A stretch of DNA of 39,835 nucleotides, from positions 1-39,835 of the forward strand of contig VGJJ01000004.1 of the NCBI GenBank assembly GCA_016867455.1, in the 5' to 3' direction. The position numbers and the translations under genes were made by a program. The notes beneath the pieces are model-generated. The model was not told the origin of the DNA, made no database searches, and saw only the letters and a list, made by a program, of their open reading frames with translations. Below are positions 15,083-22,775 of this stretch, one piece after another (the stretch's first letter is position 1; each line of letters opens with the position of its first letter). Source of the stretch: Candidatus Iainarchaeum sp. Lineage in GTDB: Archaea > Iainarchaeota > Iainarchaeia > Iainarchaeales > VGJJ01.

Positions 15083-16563
15083 TGAAAAAAATACGCAAAC
15101 ATTATCGACTCGAGCAAGACGCCCTCGGAACCAAACGCGTTCCCAATGATGCGTACACGGGAATATTTTATTCCCGCGCAAAAGAAAACTTTTCACTATC
15201 AACAAGACGATTTCCTCAGGAATTTTTCCACCAATTAGCTATTATCAAACGCGTCTCGGCCGAAGAACACGTGAAATTGAAACAACTCGATGAAGAAGTA
15301 GGAAAAGCCATTGCACGCGCAACTAGGGAAGTAGAAAAAGGAACATTTGACGAGTGGTTCGACATTGATGTATACGAAGCAGGGGCAGGAACACCCCTCA
15401 ACATGACCATGAATGAGGTTATTTCTAACCGCGCACTCGAATTATTGCACGAACGCAAAGGAAAATACGCACGAATACATCCAAATAATCACGTCAACAT
15501 GGGACAGTCCACCAATGATGTAATTCCCACCGCACTGCGGATCACCACCTTATTATTTTCACGAGAACTTGAAAACGAACTAGAAAAAACCATCCACGAA
15601 ACACTAAAACTAAGTAAACGTTATTCCACTTTTGCAAAAACCGGACGCACGCACGTACAAGCAGCTGTTCCCGTGACATTTGGACAAGAATTGAGCGTGT
15701 ACGCCCATTCGTTACGTGAACGATTGGAAACCATCCGCGAGGCGAAAAACCATTTACTCACGATTCCACTCGGGGGAACAGCGGTAGGGACGGGCATCAC
15801 CACGACCCCCCATTACGCGCGCGCGGTCGTGCAACGATTAGCGCGCGAAACACGACTCCCTTTACGCGAGGCGCCTAATAAAATGCTCTTAACGAGCCAC
15901 ATGACGGATTTTCAACATTATTCCAATGCACTATCGGAGCTAGCATCGGATGTGCAACTATGGATGAACGATTGGGTACTCTTGGGATCGGACCCTTACG
16001 CGGGGTTGGGGGAAATCCACCTACTTGAAGTGGAACCGGGAAGCAGCATCATGCCTGGAAAAATTAATCCAAGTATTTTAGAAGCACTCAAAATGATCAC
16101 GTTACAAGTCCAAGGCAATCACGAGACCATCCGTCTGAGTTGCGAGTCCACGCAACTCGAACTTAATGTCATGACTCCCGTGATGGGAAGCAATTTGTTC
16201 GAATCCATTCAACTATTGACACGTGGAATAACCATGTTCCGCGAAAAATGTCTCGTACACGTTCGGGCAACTCCTCGTATGAGCGAATTATTACAAAAAA
16301 GCACATCCGTGGCAACGGCACTCAACCCATATGTGGGGTATGATGTGGTTGCATTCCTCGTGAAAAAATCACTCGCTACGAATACGTTGTTCTCCCAACT
16401 CGTGATAAATGAGGGATTGCTCCTCCCTGCCGAAGCCAATGTTTTACTGCATCCAGCATATCTAACAAAACCCCGAAAAGTAGATGCTGCTTTGCGCGCG
16501 GCCATCCGTTCACGCACAACGTATCAAAAAATTCGCGAGCATGTGCAAAAATATTCCCGATAA
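15082..16563 (+). CDS. Aspartase/class II fumarase superfamily lyase
   Basis: A 493-residue enzyme. The superfamily signature GSSIMPGKINP and the motifs GAGTPLNMTMNEV, HVNMGQSTNDVIPT and GRTHVQAAVP are present. The family eliminates ammonia from aspartate or water from malate to give fumarate. The N-terminus (RLEQDALGTKRVPNDAYTG) and DVYEAGAGT are closer to E. coli aspartase (DVYQGGAGT) than to FumC (IWQTGSGT), so aspartate ammonia-lyase is the better guess. The ATG shares a base with the sdhB stop (TAATG), so translation is probably coupled. With SdhAB this would form aspartate (or malate) to fumarate to succinate. No separate promoter is seen. Confidence 0.75.
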   Translation: MKKIRKHYRLEQDALGTKRVPNDAYTGIFYSRAKENFSLSTRRFPQEFFHQLAIIKRVSAEEHVKLKQLDEEVGKAIARATREVEKGTFDEWFDIDVYEAGAGTPLNMTMNEVISNRALELLHERKGKYARIHPNNHVNMGQSTNDVIPTALRITTLLFSRELENELEKTIHETLKLSKRYSTFAKTGRTHVQAAVPVTFGQELSVYAHSLRERLETIREAKNHLLTIPLGGTAVGTGITTTPHYARAVVQRLARETRLPLREAPNKMLLTSHMTDFQHYSNALSELASDVQLWMNDWVLLGSDPYAGLGEIHLLEVEPGSSIMPGKINPSILEALKMITLQVQGNHETIRLSCESTQLELNVMTPVMGSNLFESIQLLTRGITMFREKCLVHVRATPRMSELLQKSTSVATALNPYVGYDVVAFLVKKSLATNTLFSQLVINEGLLLPAEANVLLHPAYLTKPRKVDAALRAAIRSRTTYQKIREHVQKYSR

Positions 16564-16571
16564 TCAGCGAT

Positions 16572-16580
16572 CTTAAAAAG
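16572..16580 (+). promoter_or_regulatory. TATA-like box of the DUF2203 gene
   Basis: cttaaaaag is centred 25 nt before the ATG at 16601. Confidence 0.5.
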
Positions 16581-16600
16581 AAAAGAAACCGTTTCCACGC

Positions 16601-17029
16601 ATGGCTCACCGATATTTCACACTAACTGAAGCGGAAGCACTATTGCCTAAAGTAAAACTCCACATGGACAAACTAATGAATCTTCACGATGAATTATCCG
16701 CACTCTCAGGAGTAAAATTACACGCGGAAGAACTCGATTGGAAAACACACTTACTTGCTATCAACATCAACAAACGATATCATGAACTATCATTCAAATA
16801 TTTCGCCGAACTAGAAGCGCTCACCCATTTAGGATGCTACGTGAAGGACGTAGGACAAGGGCTCGTTGATTTCTATTCTAAACTCGACCAAAAAGACGTG
16901 CTACTCTGTTGGCAGTACGATGAACCCACTATCTTGTATTATCATGACGAAAGCACGGGAAAGAGCGGGAGAATCCCCATTCACGTGTTAAAAGAAAAGC
17001 TCGCGGCCCAAACGAAGACGCTGCTCTAA
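16601..17029 (+). CDS. DUF2203 family protein
   Basis: A 142-residue protein. It starts with the family's YFTLTEAEALLPKVK helix. It has the hallmark centre and end: HLGCYVKDVGQGLVDFYSKLDQKDVLLCWQYDEPTILYYHDESTGKSGRIPI. DUF2203 proteins are small, soluble and of unknown role, found in bacteria and some archaea. A leaderless TATA-like box precedes it; the next gene's promoter overlaps its stop. Confidence 0.8.
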   Translation: MAHRYFTLTEAEALLPKVKLHMDKLMNLHDELSALSGVKLHAEELDWKTHLLAININKRYHELSFKYFAELEALTHLGCYVKDVGQGLVDFYSKLDQKDVLLCWQYDEPTILYYHDESTGKSGRIPIHVLKEKLAAQTKTLL

Positions 17030-17034
17030 TAAAC
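17027..17034 (+). promoter_or_regulatory. TATA-like box of the methyltransferase gene
   Basis: taataaac overlaps the stop codon of the DUF2203 gene and is centred 26 nt before the ATG at 17056. Confidence 0.45.
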
Positions 17035-17055
17035 ACAACACGCTTTCTTTTTCTG

Positions 17056-17700
17056 ATGACTGGATCCGTTCACGATTACGTGGAAAAATATTCGCTGGGG
17101 GTTATATTACGAGATAACACGCTCAGCGAGTACAACACATTTTTGAAAAATTTGGGCGAGCATACCTCGCTCGAAAAAATTGCAGCCGAATACGTGAAAC
17201 GAAAAGGTTCATGCCGCATTTTAGATATTGGTTGTGGAAACGGACAAGCGCTGCACGAACTCAAACAACATGTATCAACACTTGTACATGCGATTGGAAT
17301 TGACCTCCTTCCATTGCACGACGCAAGAGTACTTGATGAATTTATTCAAGGAAACGTGCATGACGTTCCATTGCCCAGCGAGTGTGATATTATAGTTAGT
17401 TTTCGTGCCCTTCACGAAATAGGCTCGCTCGAACAACTCCTTCCGCGTGTAACAAATGCATTAGGAAAGGGCGGCCGTGCGTATTTGTGGATACGCTTTC
17501 GAAAAATAGTGGAAGGAAAAATTGTTTTTGAAGGAGAAATGAACGAGCACGAGGAAAAATACCTCCAAACAATGGCTTCACAACGTGAATTAGGCAATTG
17601 TCGCGTGTTAGTGGAATCGGTTCCCTTGCCCATTCCAGGTCAAGCACACCATAAACCCGCGTATGCGGCGGGATACATTATCGTGATGCTCCGGCAATAA
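17056..17700 (+). CDS. Class I SAM-dependent methyltransferase
   Basis: A 214-residue protein with a Rossmann-type methyltransferase core. Motif I is ILDIGCGNGQ (about residues 55-64), then the acidic strand-2 end AIGIDLL, then DIIVSFRALHEIGSLEQLL (motif IV/post-IV) and a Gly-rich turn GKGGRAYLWI. The substrate is unknown; the fold covers small-molecule, lipid and RNA methylation. It may be co-regulated with the DUF2203 gene 26 nt upstream but has its own TATA-like box. Confidence 0.75.
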   Translation: MTGSVHDYVEKYSLGVILRDNTLSEYNTFLKNLGEHTSLEKIAAEYVKRKGSCRILDIGCGNGQALHELKQHVSTLVHAIGIDLLPLHDARVLDEFIQGNVHDVPLPSECDIIVSFRALHEIGSLEQLLPRVTNALGKGGRAYLWIRFRKIVEGKIVFEGEMNEHEEKYLQTMASQRELGNCRVLVESVPLPIPGQAHHKPAYAAGYIIVMLRQ

Positions 17701-17727
17701 TTCCATTTTTTTTCGCTCGCGCGTTTG

Positions 17728-17734
17728 TTTATAT
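17728..17734 (+). promoter_or_regulatory. TATA box of superoxide dismutase
   Basis: tttatat predicts a start near 17757 and a leader of about 28 nt, with an aggag site at 17772-17776 before the ATG at 17785. This is one of the few accessory genes here with a clear ribosome-binding site. Confidence 0.6.
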
Positions 17735-17784
17735 CCATTTTGATTTACTATCGTTACTATTCGTTATGAAAAGGAGCTGAAACC

Positions 17785-18396
17785 ATGACTGACGCTAAAC
17801 CACTAACCTACAAGACTCTCAACGGCCTGTCCGAAAAACAACTCGCCGAACACCACGACGTGCTGTATGCAGGATACGTGAAGAAAACGGATGAAATTCG
17901 CGAAAAACTCAAAACGGTTGATTTGACGAAAGCCAATGGAACATATTCTGATTTGAGAGAACTCAAACTCGAAGAAGGATTTGCGGTGAATGGTGTACGT
18001 TTGCACGAAGGATATTTTGCCGCGTTGGGAGGAAACGGTGGAAAACCGCAAGGGGACTTATTGAAAATGATTGAACACGACTTCGGATCATATGAGAAAT
18101 GGGAAGCCGAATTCAAAGCATTGGGTTTGTGTGCCCGAGGATGGGTCGTGCTCGCATTTGACTGGGAAGACATGAAATTACACAACTACATTTGTGATGT
18201 GCACAACCACGGAGGAATATGGTCCTGCTCTCCCGTTCTCATACTCGATGTGTACGAGCACGCGTACTTTTTGGATTATGGAACCAAACGCAAGGACTAC
18301 ATTGATGTGTTCATGAAGAACGTGAACTGGAAGAACCCGGAAACATTTGTACAGAATATGCGCCTCATGGAAGGAAGAAAGGCCGCAGGACACTAA
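17785..18396 (+). CDS. sod: Fe/Mn superoxide dismutase
   Basis: A 203-residue protein of the SodFM family, converting superoxide to oxygen and hydrogen peroxide. The four metal ligands are visible: H23, H74, D155 and H159 (signature DVYEHAYF). The conserved gateway Tyr is Y31. The usual second-shell His pair of the first helix (H30/H31 in E. coli numbering) is Leu27 and Tyr28, as in non-classical SodFM groups. His142 lies near where the active-site Gln of Mn enzymes sits. The metal preference cannot be told. No signal peptide, so cytosolic. A good Shine-Dalgarno and TATA box are present. Its presence points to oxygen exposure. Confidence 0.95.
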   Translation: MTDAKPLTYKTLNGLSEKQLAEHHDVLYAGYVKKTDEIREKLKTVDLTKANGTYSDLRELKLEEGFAVNGVRLHEGYFAALGGNGGKPQGDLLKMIEHDFGSYEKWEAEFKALGLCARGWVVLAFDWEDMKLHNYICDVHNHGGIWSCSPVLILDVYEHAYFLDYGTKRKDYIDVFMKNVNWKNPETFVQNMRLMEGRKAAGH

Positions 18397-18420
18397 TCCT
18401 ACCCCCCTTTCCCGGGTGCC

Positions 18421-18429
18421 TTTTAATTT
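18421..18429 (+). promoter_or_regulatory. TATA-like box of geranylgeranyl reductase copy 2
   Basis: ttttaattt is centred 26 nt before the ATG at 18451 but only 11 nt before the ATG at 18436, so it argues for the downstream start. Confidence 0.5.
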
Positions 18430-18450
18430 CTTTTTATGGCCGATGATACT

Positions 18451-19635
18451 ATGACGCTGGATACGCAAAACCCGTATGATATAGCCATTATTGGCGCCGG
18501 CCCCGCCGGGGGAAGCGCAGCCATCCATGCATCCAAAATGGGTCTCAAAACCATCGTTTTAGAAGAACACGCCAGTGTGGGAGACCCCGTGCACTGCGGA
18601 GAATGTTTGAGCGAAGTCGCTGAAACCCGCATCAACATGAAATTTCCACGCGAAGTCATCGCGCGACACGTGAAAGGAGTCAATGTCATTTTCCCGGACT
18701 CACACAAAGTAAAACTAACGGAAGCCGGATACGTTTTAGAAAAACACGCATTCGAAAAATGGTTGTCCAACGAGGCCCAAAACGCGGGAGCGGAATTATC
18801 ACTCTCTACACGCGTAACGAGTCTCGCACGTGAAAATGAACAATGGAATATTGAAACATCCCAAGGAAAAATTTCGGCACGCATGGTAATAGACGCATCC
18901 GGCGCCGCAGGAGTGGCCAACCGCATGCTCAACATGAATACGCGTTTTAGTGTCACGACGGGAATACAATACGAACTCTTGGATATTCCCCAAGAAGAAT
19001 ACTTGGATTTTTACTTGTGGCCAAGGCTCGCTCCCCACGGATACTTGTGGATGATTCCCAAAAATGATGGACGCGCGAACGTGGGACTGGTAACCCATGA
19101 TATTACGAAAGCCAAAACATACTTGGATCAATTCGTAAAAGAACTCGGTTGGGAATCCAAGAAAAAAATCAAAACATTTGGGGGACCCATTCCCTCGTCA
19201 GGGCCGGTGCAAAATACGGTGGGAGAAGGAATTATTTTAGTAGGAGACGCTGCCGGGTTTACTTCGCCATTATTCGAAGGAGGAACCCAACTCAGTCTCG
19301 TGAGCGGAAGGATGGCGGCAGAAGTAGCAAAGGACGCGTTCACCCAAAACAAATTCGACAAACCATTCTTGTCGCAATACGAAAAAAAATGGCGCGCCGA
19401 ATTCCCATCGTATGATAAAATAATCAAAGGAAAAAATGTCATTTATAATTTCACGGAAGACGAACTCAATCGCATTGGCCACTTGATGCCGGGAGAATTA
19501 TCTAATTTATCCGCAGTAGATAAAGCCAAAGTCGGTTTCAACGTGCTATCCCACAACTATGACTTGTACAAGAAAGGCGTTGTGGATGCATTCTTAGCAT
19601 TCGGATACTCTCGAGCAGCCCATTATGGCTGGTAG
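18451..19635 (+). CDS. Geranylgeranyl reductase family flavoprotein (copy 2)
   Basis: A 394-residue FAD enzyme (399 if begun at ATG 18436). It has GAGPAGGSA at the N-terminus, VLEEHASVGDPVHCGECLSE (closer than copy 1 to archaeal digeranylgeranylglycerophospholipid reductases), the motif GYLWMIPK and the second FAD motif IILVGDAAGFTSPLFEGGTQ. The family saturates geranylgeranyl chains. It precedes crtB, so it may act on isoprenoid or carotenoid substrates, or simply be the lipid enzyme beside a carotenoid cluster. The paralogue at 9266 has only moderate similarity by eye. Confidence 0.85.
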   Translation: MTLDTQNPYDIAIIGAGPAGGSAAIHASKMGLKTIVLEEHASVGDPVHCGECLSEVAETRINMKFPREVIARHVKGVNVIFPDSHKVKLTEAGYVLEKHAFEKWLSNEAQNAGAELSLSTRVTSLARENEQWNIETSQGKISARMVIDASGAAGVANRMLNMNTRFSVTTGIQYELLDIPQEEYLDFYLWPRLAPHGYLWMIPKNDGRANVGLVTHDITKAKTYLDQFVKELGWESKKKIKTFGGPIPSSGPVQNTVGEGIILVGDAAGFTSPLFEGGTQLSLVSGRMAAEVAKDAFTQNKFDKPFLSQYEKKWRAEFPSYDKIIKGKNVIYNFTEDELNRIGHLMPGELSNLSAVDKAKVGFNVLSHNYDLYKKGVVDAFLAFGYSRAAHYGW

Positions 19636-19637
19636 CA

Positions 19638-19648
19638 TTTTATTAATT
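19638..19648 (+). promoter_or_regulatory. TATA-like box of crtB
   Basis: ttttattaatt is centred 25 nt before the ATG at 19668. Confidence 0.5.
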
Positions 19649-19667
19649 CTGAGAACAAGAATCCTAT

Positions 19668-20537
19668 ATGAGTGTTTTGCACGTCGTCGATTATTCTCAT
19701 TCTGAAAAAATGTGCCGCAAACACGCCACCAGTTTCTCACTCGCCGCCGAATACCTTCCCGAACGCGAACGATTAGCCGCCTATGCCACGTATGGTTTTT
19801 GCCGCGTGACCGACCAAATCATTGATGGAAATGATTCTGTTCCGGAAAAGAAAAAACGATTAGATGAATGGAAAAATAATCTCACTCAGACCTGGAATCA
19901 TGGAACATCGTCCGACCCCATTTTGCATGCGTTTATACAAACGTGCCAACAATACGACATCCCTCCCGAATGGGGATTCCGACTCATTGAGGGATTGAAA
20001 AAAGACTTAGAAAAAAACACGTATGACAATTTTGATGAATTGTATGAGTATTGCTTCTCCGCCGCCGCCATCCCTGGACTGCTCATGGCATATGTTTTGC
20101 GCGCTCCTCATTCAGCACTTGAACATGCGATTGAATTAGGCATTGCGATGCAACTCACTAACATTCTGCGTGACGTCAAAGAAGACTTGGATGCAGGAAG
20201 AGTGTATTTGCCTCAAGATGAGATGAAAAAATTTAATTACACGCGTGAACAACTGGCTCGCCATGAAAAAAATGATTCTTTTTCTCAAATGATGGCATTC
20301 AACATCGCGCGCGCAAGAGATTATTACACCAAATCCGATGAAGGAATATCCCATCTGCCTGAAGATGCACGGTTAGGCATGCGTTTGTGCGCCGTATTCT
20401 ACCGCGAAATACTCTCCGAAATAGAAAAACGAGAATATGATGTTTTCACACAACGGGTATACGTATCCGATGAACGAAAAAAAGAACTGTTAATGAAAGA
20501 AAAAGACCTCCTCACAACGAGGATTAAAACAAAATAG
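19668..20537 (+). CDS. crtB: Phytoene synthase
   Basis: A 289-residue trans-isoprenyl diphosphate synthase (squalene/phytoene synthase fold). Two Asp-rich regions are visible: FCRVTDQIID (about residues 45-54), a DxxxD variant of the usual DDxxD, and NILRDVKEDLDAGRVYLPQDE (about 163-183). It joins two geranylgeranyl diphosphates to phytoene. Next to crtI and the lycopene cyclase genes, phytoene is a better call than squalene. It is probably soluble or peripheral. Starts 33 nt after geranylgeranyl reductase copy 2 with its own TATA-like box. Confidence 0.9.
   Translation: MSVLHVVDYSHSEKMCRKHATSFSLAAEYLPERERLAAYATYGFCRVTDQIIDGNDSVPEKKKRLDEWKNNLTQTWNHGTSSDPILHAFIQTCQQYDIPPEWGFRLIEGLKKDLEKNTYDNFDELYEYCFSAAAIPGLLMAYVLRAPHSALEHAIELGIAMQLTNILRDVKEDLDAGRVYLPQDEMKKFNYTREQLARHEKNDSFSQMMAFNIARARDYYTKSDEGISHLPEDARLGMRLCAVFYREILSEIEKREYDVFTQRVYVSDERKKELLMKEKDLLTTRIKTK
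20523..20530 (+). promoter_or_regulatory. TATA-like box of crtI
   Basis: attaaaac, inside the end of crtB, is centred 28 nt before the ATG at 20555. Confidence 0.4.
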
Positions 20538-20554
20538 GGTGCACACTATATACT

Positions 20555-22108
20555 ATGCCTCGCCCCCGAAAAAATGACACCACTTCATCCGCGAAAAAAT
20601 CCCCTTCTCCGGACATACTAATCGTGGGAGCGGGATTAGGAGGGCTTTCCCTCGCGTGCCGATTAGCGAAAAACGGGTTGCGCGTGGAAATATACGAAAA
20701 AAACCCTTTTCCGGGAGGAAGGGCTGCACAAAAGAAAGTAAAGGGATACACGATTGACTTGGGTCCCACGTTTCTCCTCATGCCCGGAGAATTCGAAGAA
20801 CTATTTGCTTATTGCGGAAAAAAAATGAGCGACGTGCTCCCAATCGATTTACTATTGCCGAGTTACCGTTTGCACTATTGGGACGCTCAACACATGGATG
20901 TCAGCTCGAATCTCCCCCACATGCTCGCCGAAATAGCACGAGTATCGCCGCGCGAAACATCGGGATTTTTACGCTACCTCGAGCACGAATACCATGTGTA
21001 TGAGACCGTGTACCAGAACTTTATTGCCCACTCTCCCACGTCTCTCATTGATATTCTACTTTCGGGAAAAGCATTTTCATTTCTGCACGCGGACGGTTTT
21101 CATTCGATGTGGGACCACATGGAAAACTTTTTCACGAATCCTAAACTCAAACTTGCTTTCAGTTTCCAATCCATGTACTTGGGACAAAGCCCCCTGCTCA
21201 CGCCCGCGACCTACAGCATCGTGCCCTATGTGGAATTAGCCCAAGGAGTATGGTACCCACGCAAGGGGATTTATTCCATTGTCACCGAAATAGAAAAACT
21301 CGCACGCGAATTAGGAGTAATAATCCATTATGGAAAAAAAGTACGCGAAATAGTCATTGAAAATAATGCCGCGGTGGGGATACGATTGGAAAATGATGAA
21401 ATAATTCGATCCGCCACCATTGTTTCCGATGTGGATTTACCTGCCACGTACGCAAAACTCATTAATGCTCAACATCGGAAAAAATATTCAGACGCAAAAC
21501 TAATGAAACTCGAATACACGTGTTCGGCGTTCATGCTCTACCTGGGAGTGGACCAAAAATATGAACAATTATTACACCACAACGTGTTCTTCTGCGAAAA
21601 CTATTTGCAAAACTTCCACGAATTATTCGAACAAAAAGTTCTACCAACCAACCCAAGCATTTACGTCAATGTTCCCTCGCTCACAAATCCCAAACTCGCC
21701 CCCAAAGGCAAACACTTACTCTATGTATTAGTCCCCGTCCCCTCGAATGATCCCAAAAACGCGCAACATATTGATTGGGATGCGGAAAAAAACGCGTTCG
21801 CGGACAAAATCATTGAACAATTAGAGAAAAATGGCCTCACGGATTTGAAAAAACACATCTGCATGAAAGAAATACTCACTCCCAACGAGTGGGAAGCACT
21901 CGGCGGTTTACATCACGGAGCCACGTTTGGACTCTCTCCTACTTTCTTCCAAAGCAGCGTGTTTCGACCCCAACAAAAAAGCGAAGAGTTCAAGAATTTG
22001 TATTTTGTGGGTTCCAGCACTCACCCAGGAGGGGGAATGCCCATGGTGCTCATTTCCGCACGCACGTGCGCGGAGAAAATACTTTCCTTATTCCCGCGAG
22101 AAAAATGA
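20555..22108 (+). CDS. crtI: Phytoene desaturase
   Basis: A 517-residue FAD enzyme of the CrtI family. After a short basic N-terminus comes the dinucleotide site VGAGLGGLSLACRLAKNG with VEIYEKNPFPGGRAAQ. The C-terminal carotenoid-desaturase motif LYFVGSSTHPGGGMPMVLISARTCAEKI is intact. CrtI takes phytoene to lycopene. The N-terminal tail (about 20 residues, Arg/Lys/Ser/Pro-rich) is not part of the fold. Its stop overlaps the end of the opposite-strand crtYd gene by 21 bp (22088-22108). Confidence 0.93.
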   Translation: MPRPRKNDTTSSAKKSPSPDILIVGAGLGGLSLACRLAKNGLRVEIYEKNPFPGGRAAQKKVKGYTIDLGPTFLLMPGEFEELFAYCGKKMSDVLPIDLLLPSYRLHYWDAQHMDVSSNLPHMLAEIARVSPRETSGFLRYLEHEYHVYETVYQNFIAHSPTSLIDILLSGKAFSFLHADGFHSMWDHMENFFTNPKLKLAFSFQSMYLGQSPLLTPATYSIVPYVELAQGVWYPRKGIYSIVTEIEKLARELGVIIHYGKKVREIVIENNAAVGIRLENDEIIRSATIVSDVDLPATYAKLINAQHRKKYSDAKLMKLEYTCSAFMLYLGVDQKYEQLLHHNVFFCENYLQNFHELFEQKVLPTNPSIYVNVPSLTNPKLAPKGKHLLYVLVPVPSNDPKNAQHIDWDAEKNAFADKIIEQLEKNGLTDLKKHICMKEILTPNEWEALGGLHHGATFGLSPTFFQSSVFRPQQKSEEFKNLYFVGSSTHPGGGMPMVLISARTCAEKILSLFPREK

Positions 22109-22384
22109 AAAAAGAATGAGTGCAAACCAAAGCATTTCTATTCCAAAGAAAATATTCTCGATGGGGACGAATGGCACCAAAACTCCCAGCGTTTCTGCGG
22201 AATTAAAGGACCACAATCCTTGCTGCGTAAAATAATTATCAAAAAAAAGTTGAAAAACAATAAAAACAACCGTCGTATACACCATCCGCGGAGAAAAACC
22301 AATTATTTTGGTGCGAAGAAGAATGCGGTCGAGAAATAAGACGATGACGAAACCAATTATTGTTGAAATAGTGTATTCCATCAT
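22088..22384 (-). CDS. crtYd: Lycopene cyclase subunit, CrtYd type
   Basis: A 98-residue membrane protein with three likely helices. It has the CrtYd/CarR half signature: SPRMVYTTVVFIVFQLFFDN, TQQGLWSFNSAETLG and PIENIFFG. With CrtYc it forms the heterodimeric lycopene cyclase known from actinobacteria; archaea such as haloarchaea have a fused version. The product would be a beta- or epsilon-ring carotene. The ATG overlaps the crtYc stop (ATGA), so translation is likely coupled. The 3' end overlaps crtI. Confidence 0.88.
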   Translation of the reverse strand: MMEYTISTIIGFVIVLFLDRILLRTKIIGFSPRMVYTTVVFIVFQLFFDNYFTQQGLWSFNSAETLGVLVPFVPIENIFFGIEMLWFALILFSFFSRE

Positions 22385-22704
22385 TTGATTTTCACCCTCA
22401 ACGAGTGCATTTTATTCGAAATTTTCCACAAAACAATTCCAAAAAAAGGAATAACCGCGAAAAAAACAATTTCTTCAAGGGGCTGATTCCCCAGCATAAT
22501 GCCGAGCATGTTTTCCAAACCAAACCACCAATGGTTGCGCGACACCGCCCATGAATCCCAGGAAACAAAAACAATAACCGTTGCCGCTAGTGAAAAAATA
22601 ACCGCTCTTTTTTCACGCGGAGAAAACGAAATATGAAACACACGCATGAATGCCAGCGTGCCGAGGAGGGCCACCAGCAAATATCCCGCGTACATGAAAT
22701 TCAT
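22381..22704 (-). CDS. crtYc: Lycopene cyclase subunit, CrtYc type
   Basis: A 107-residue membrane protein with about three helices. It has the other half of the lycopene cyclase signature: a WDSWAV-like helix, NHWWFGLENMLGIMLGNQPLEEIVFF (the PLEE motif). The tail is basic. The start at 22704 has a TATA-like box 27 nt upstream on the minus strand. It precedes crtYd with a 4-base overlap. Confidence 0.88.
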   Translation of the reverse strand: MNFMYAGYLLVALLGTLAFMRVFHISFSPREKRAVIFSLAATVIVFVSWDSWAVSRNHWWFGLENMLGIMLGNQPLEEIVFFAVIPFFGIVLWKISNKMHSLRVKIK

Positions 22705-22726
22705 ACCCTCGACTATGGGAAACTAA

Positions 22727-22734
22727 CTATATTA
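22727..22734 (-). promoter_or_regulatory. TATA-like box of crtYc-crtYd
   Basis: taatatag on the minus strand is centred 27 nt before the crtYc ATG at 22704. Confidence 0.5.
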
Positions 22735-22775
22735 GGGAGCGTGTAAAAAAAATAGAAAAAGAACGAAGGAAAATA

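Noticed and set aside
17766-17780. Four-codon ORF over the sod ribosome-binding site
   Set aside because: It is only the purine-rich Shine-Dalgarno read as codons; too short to support.
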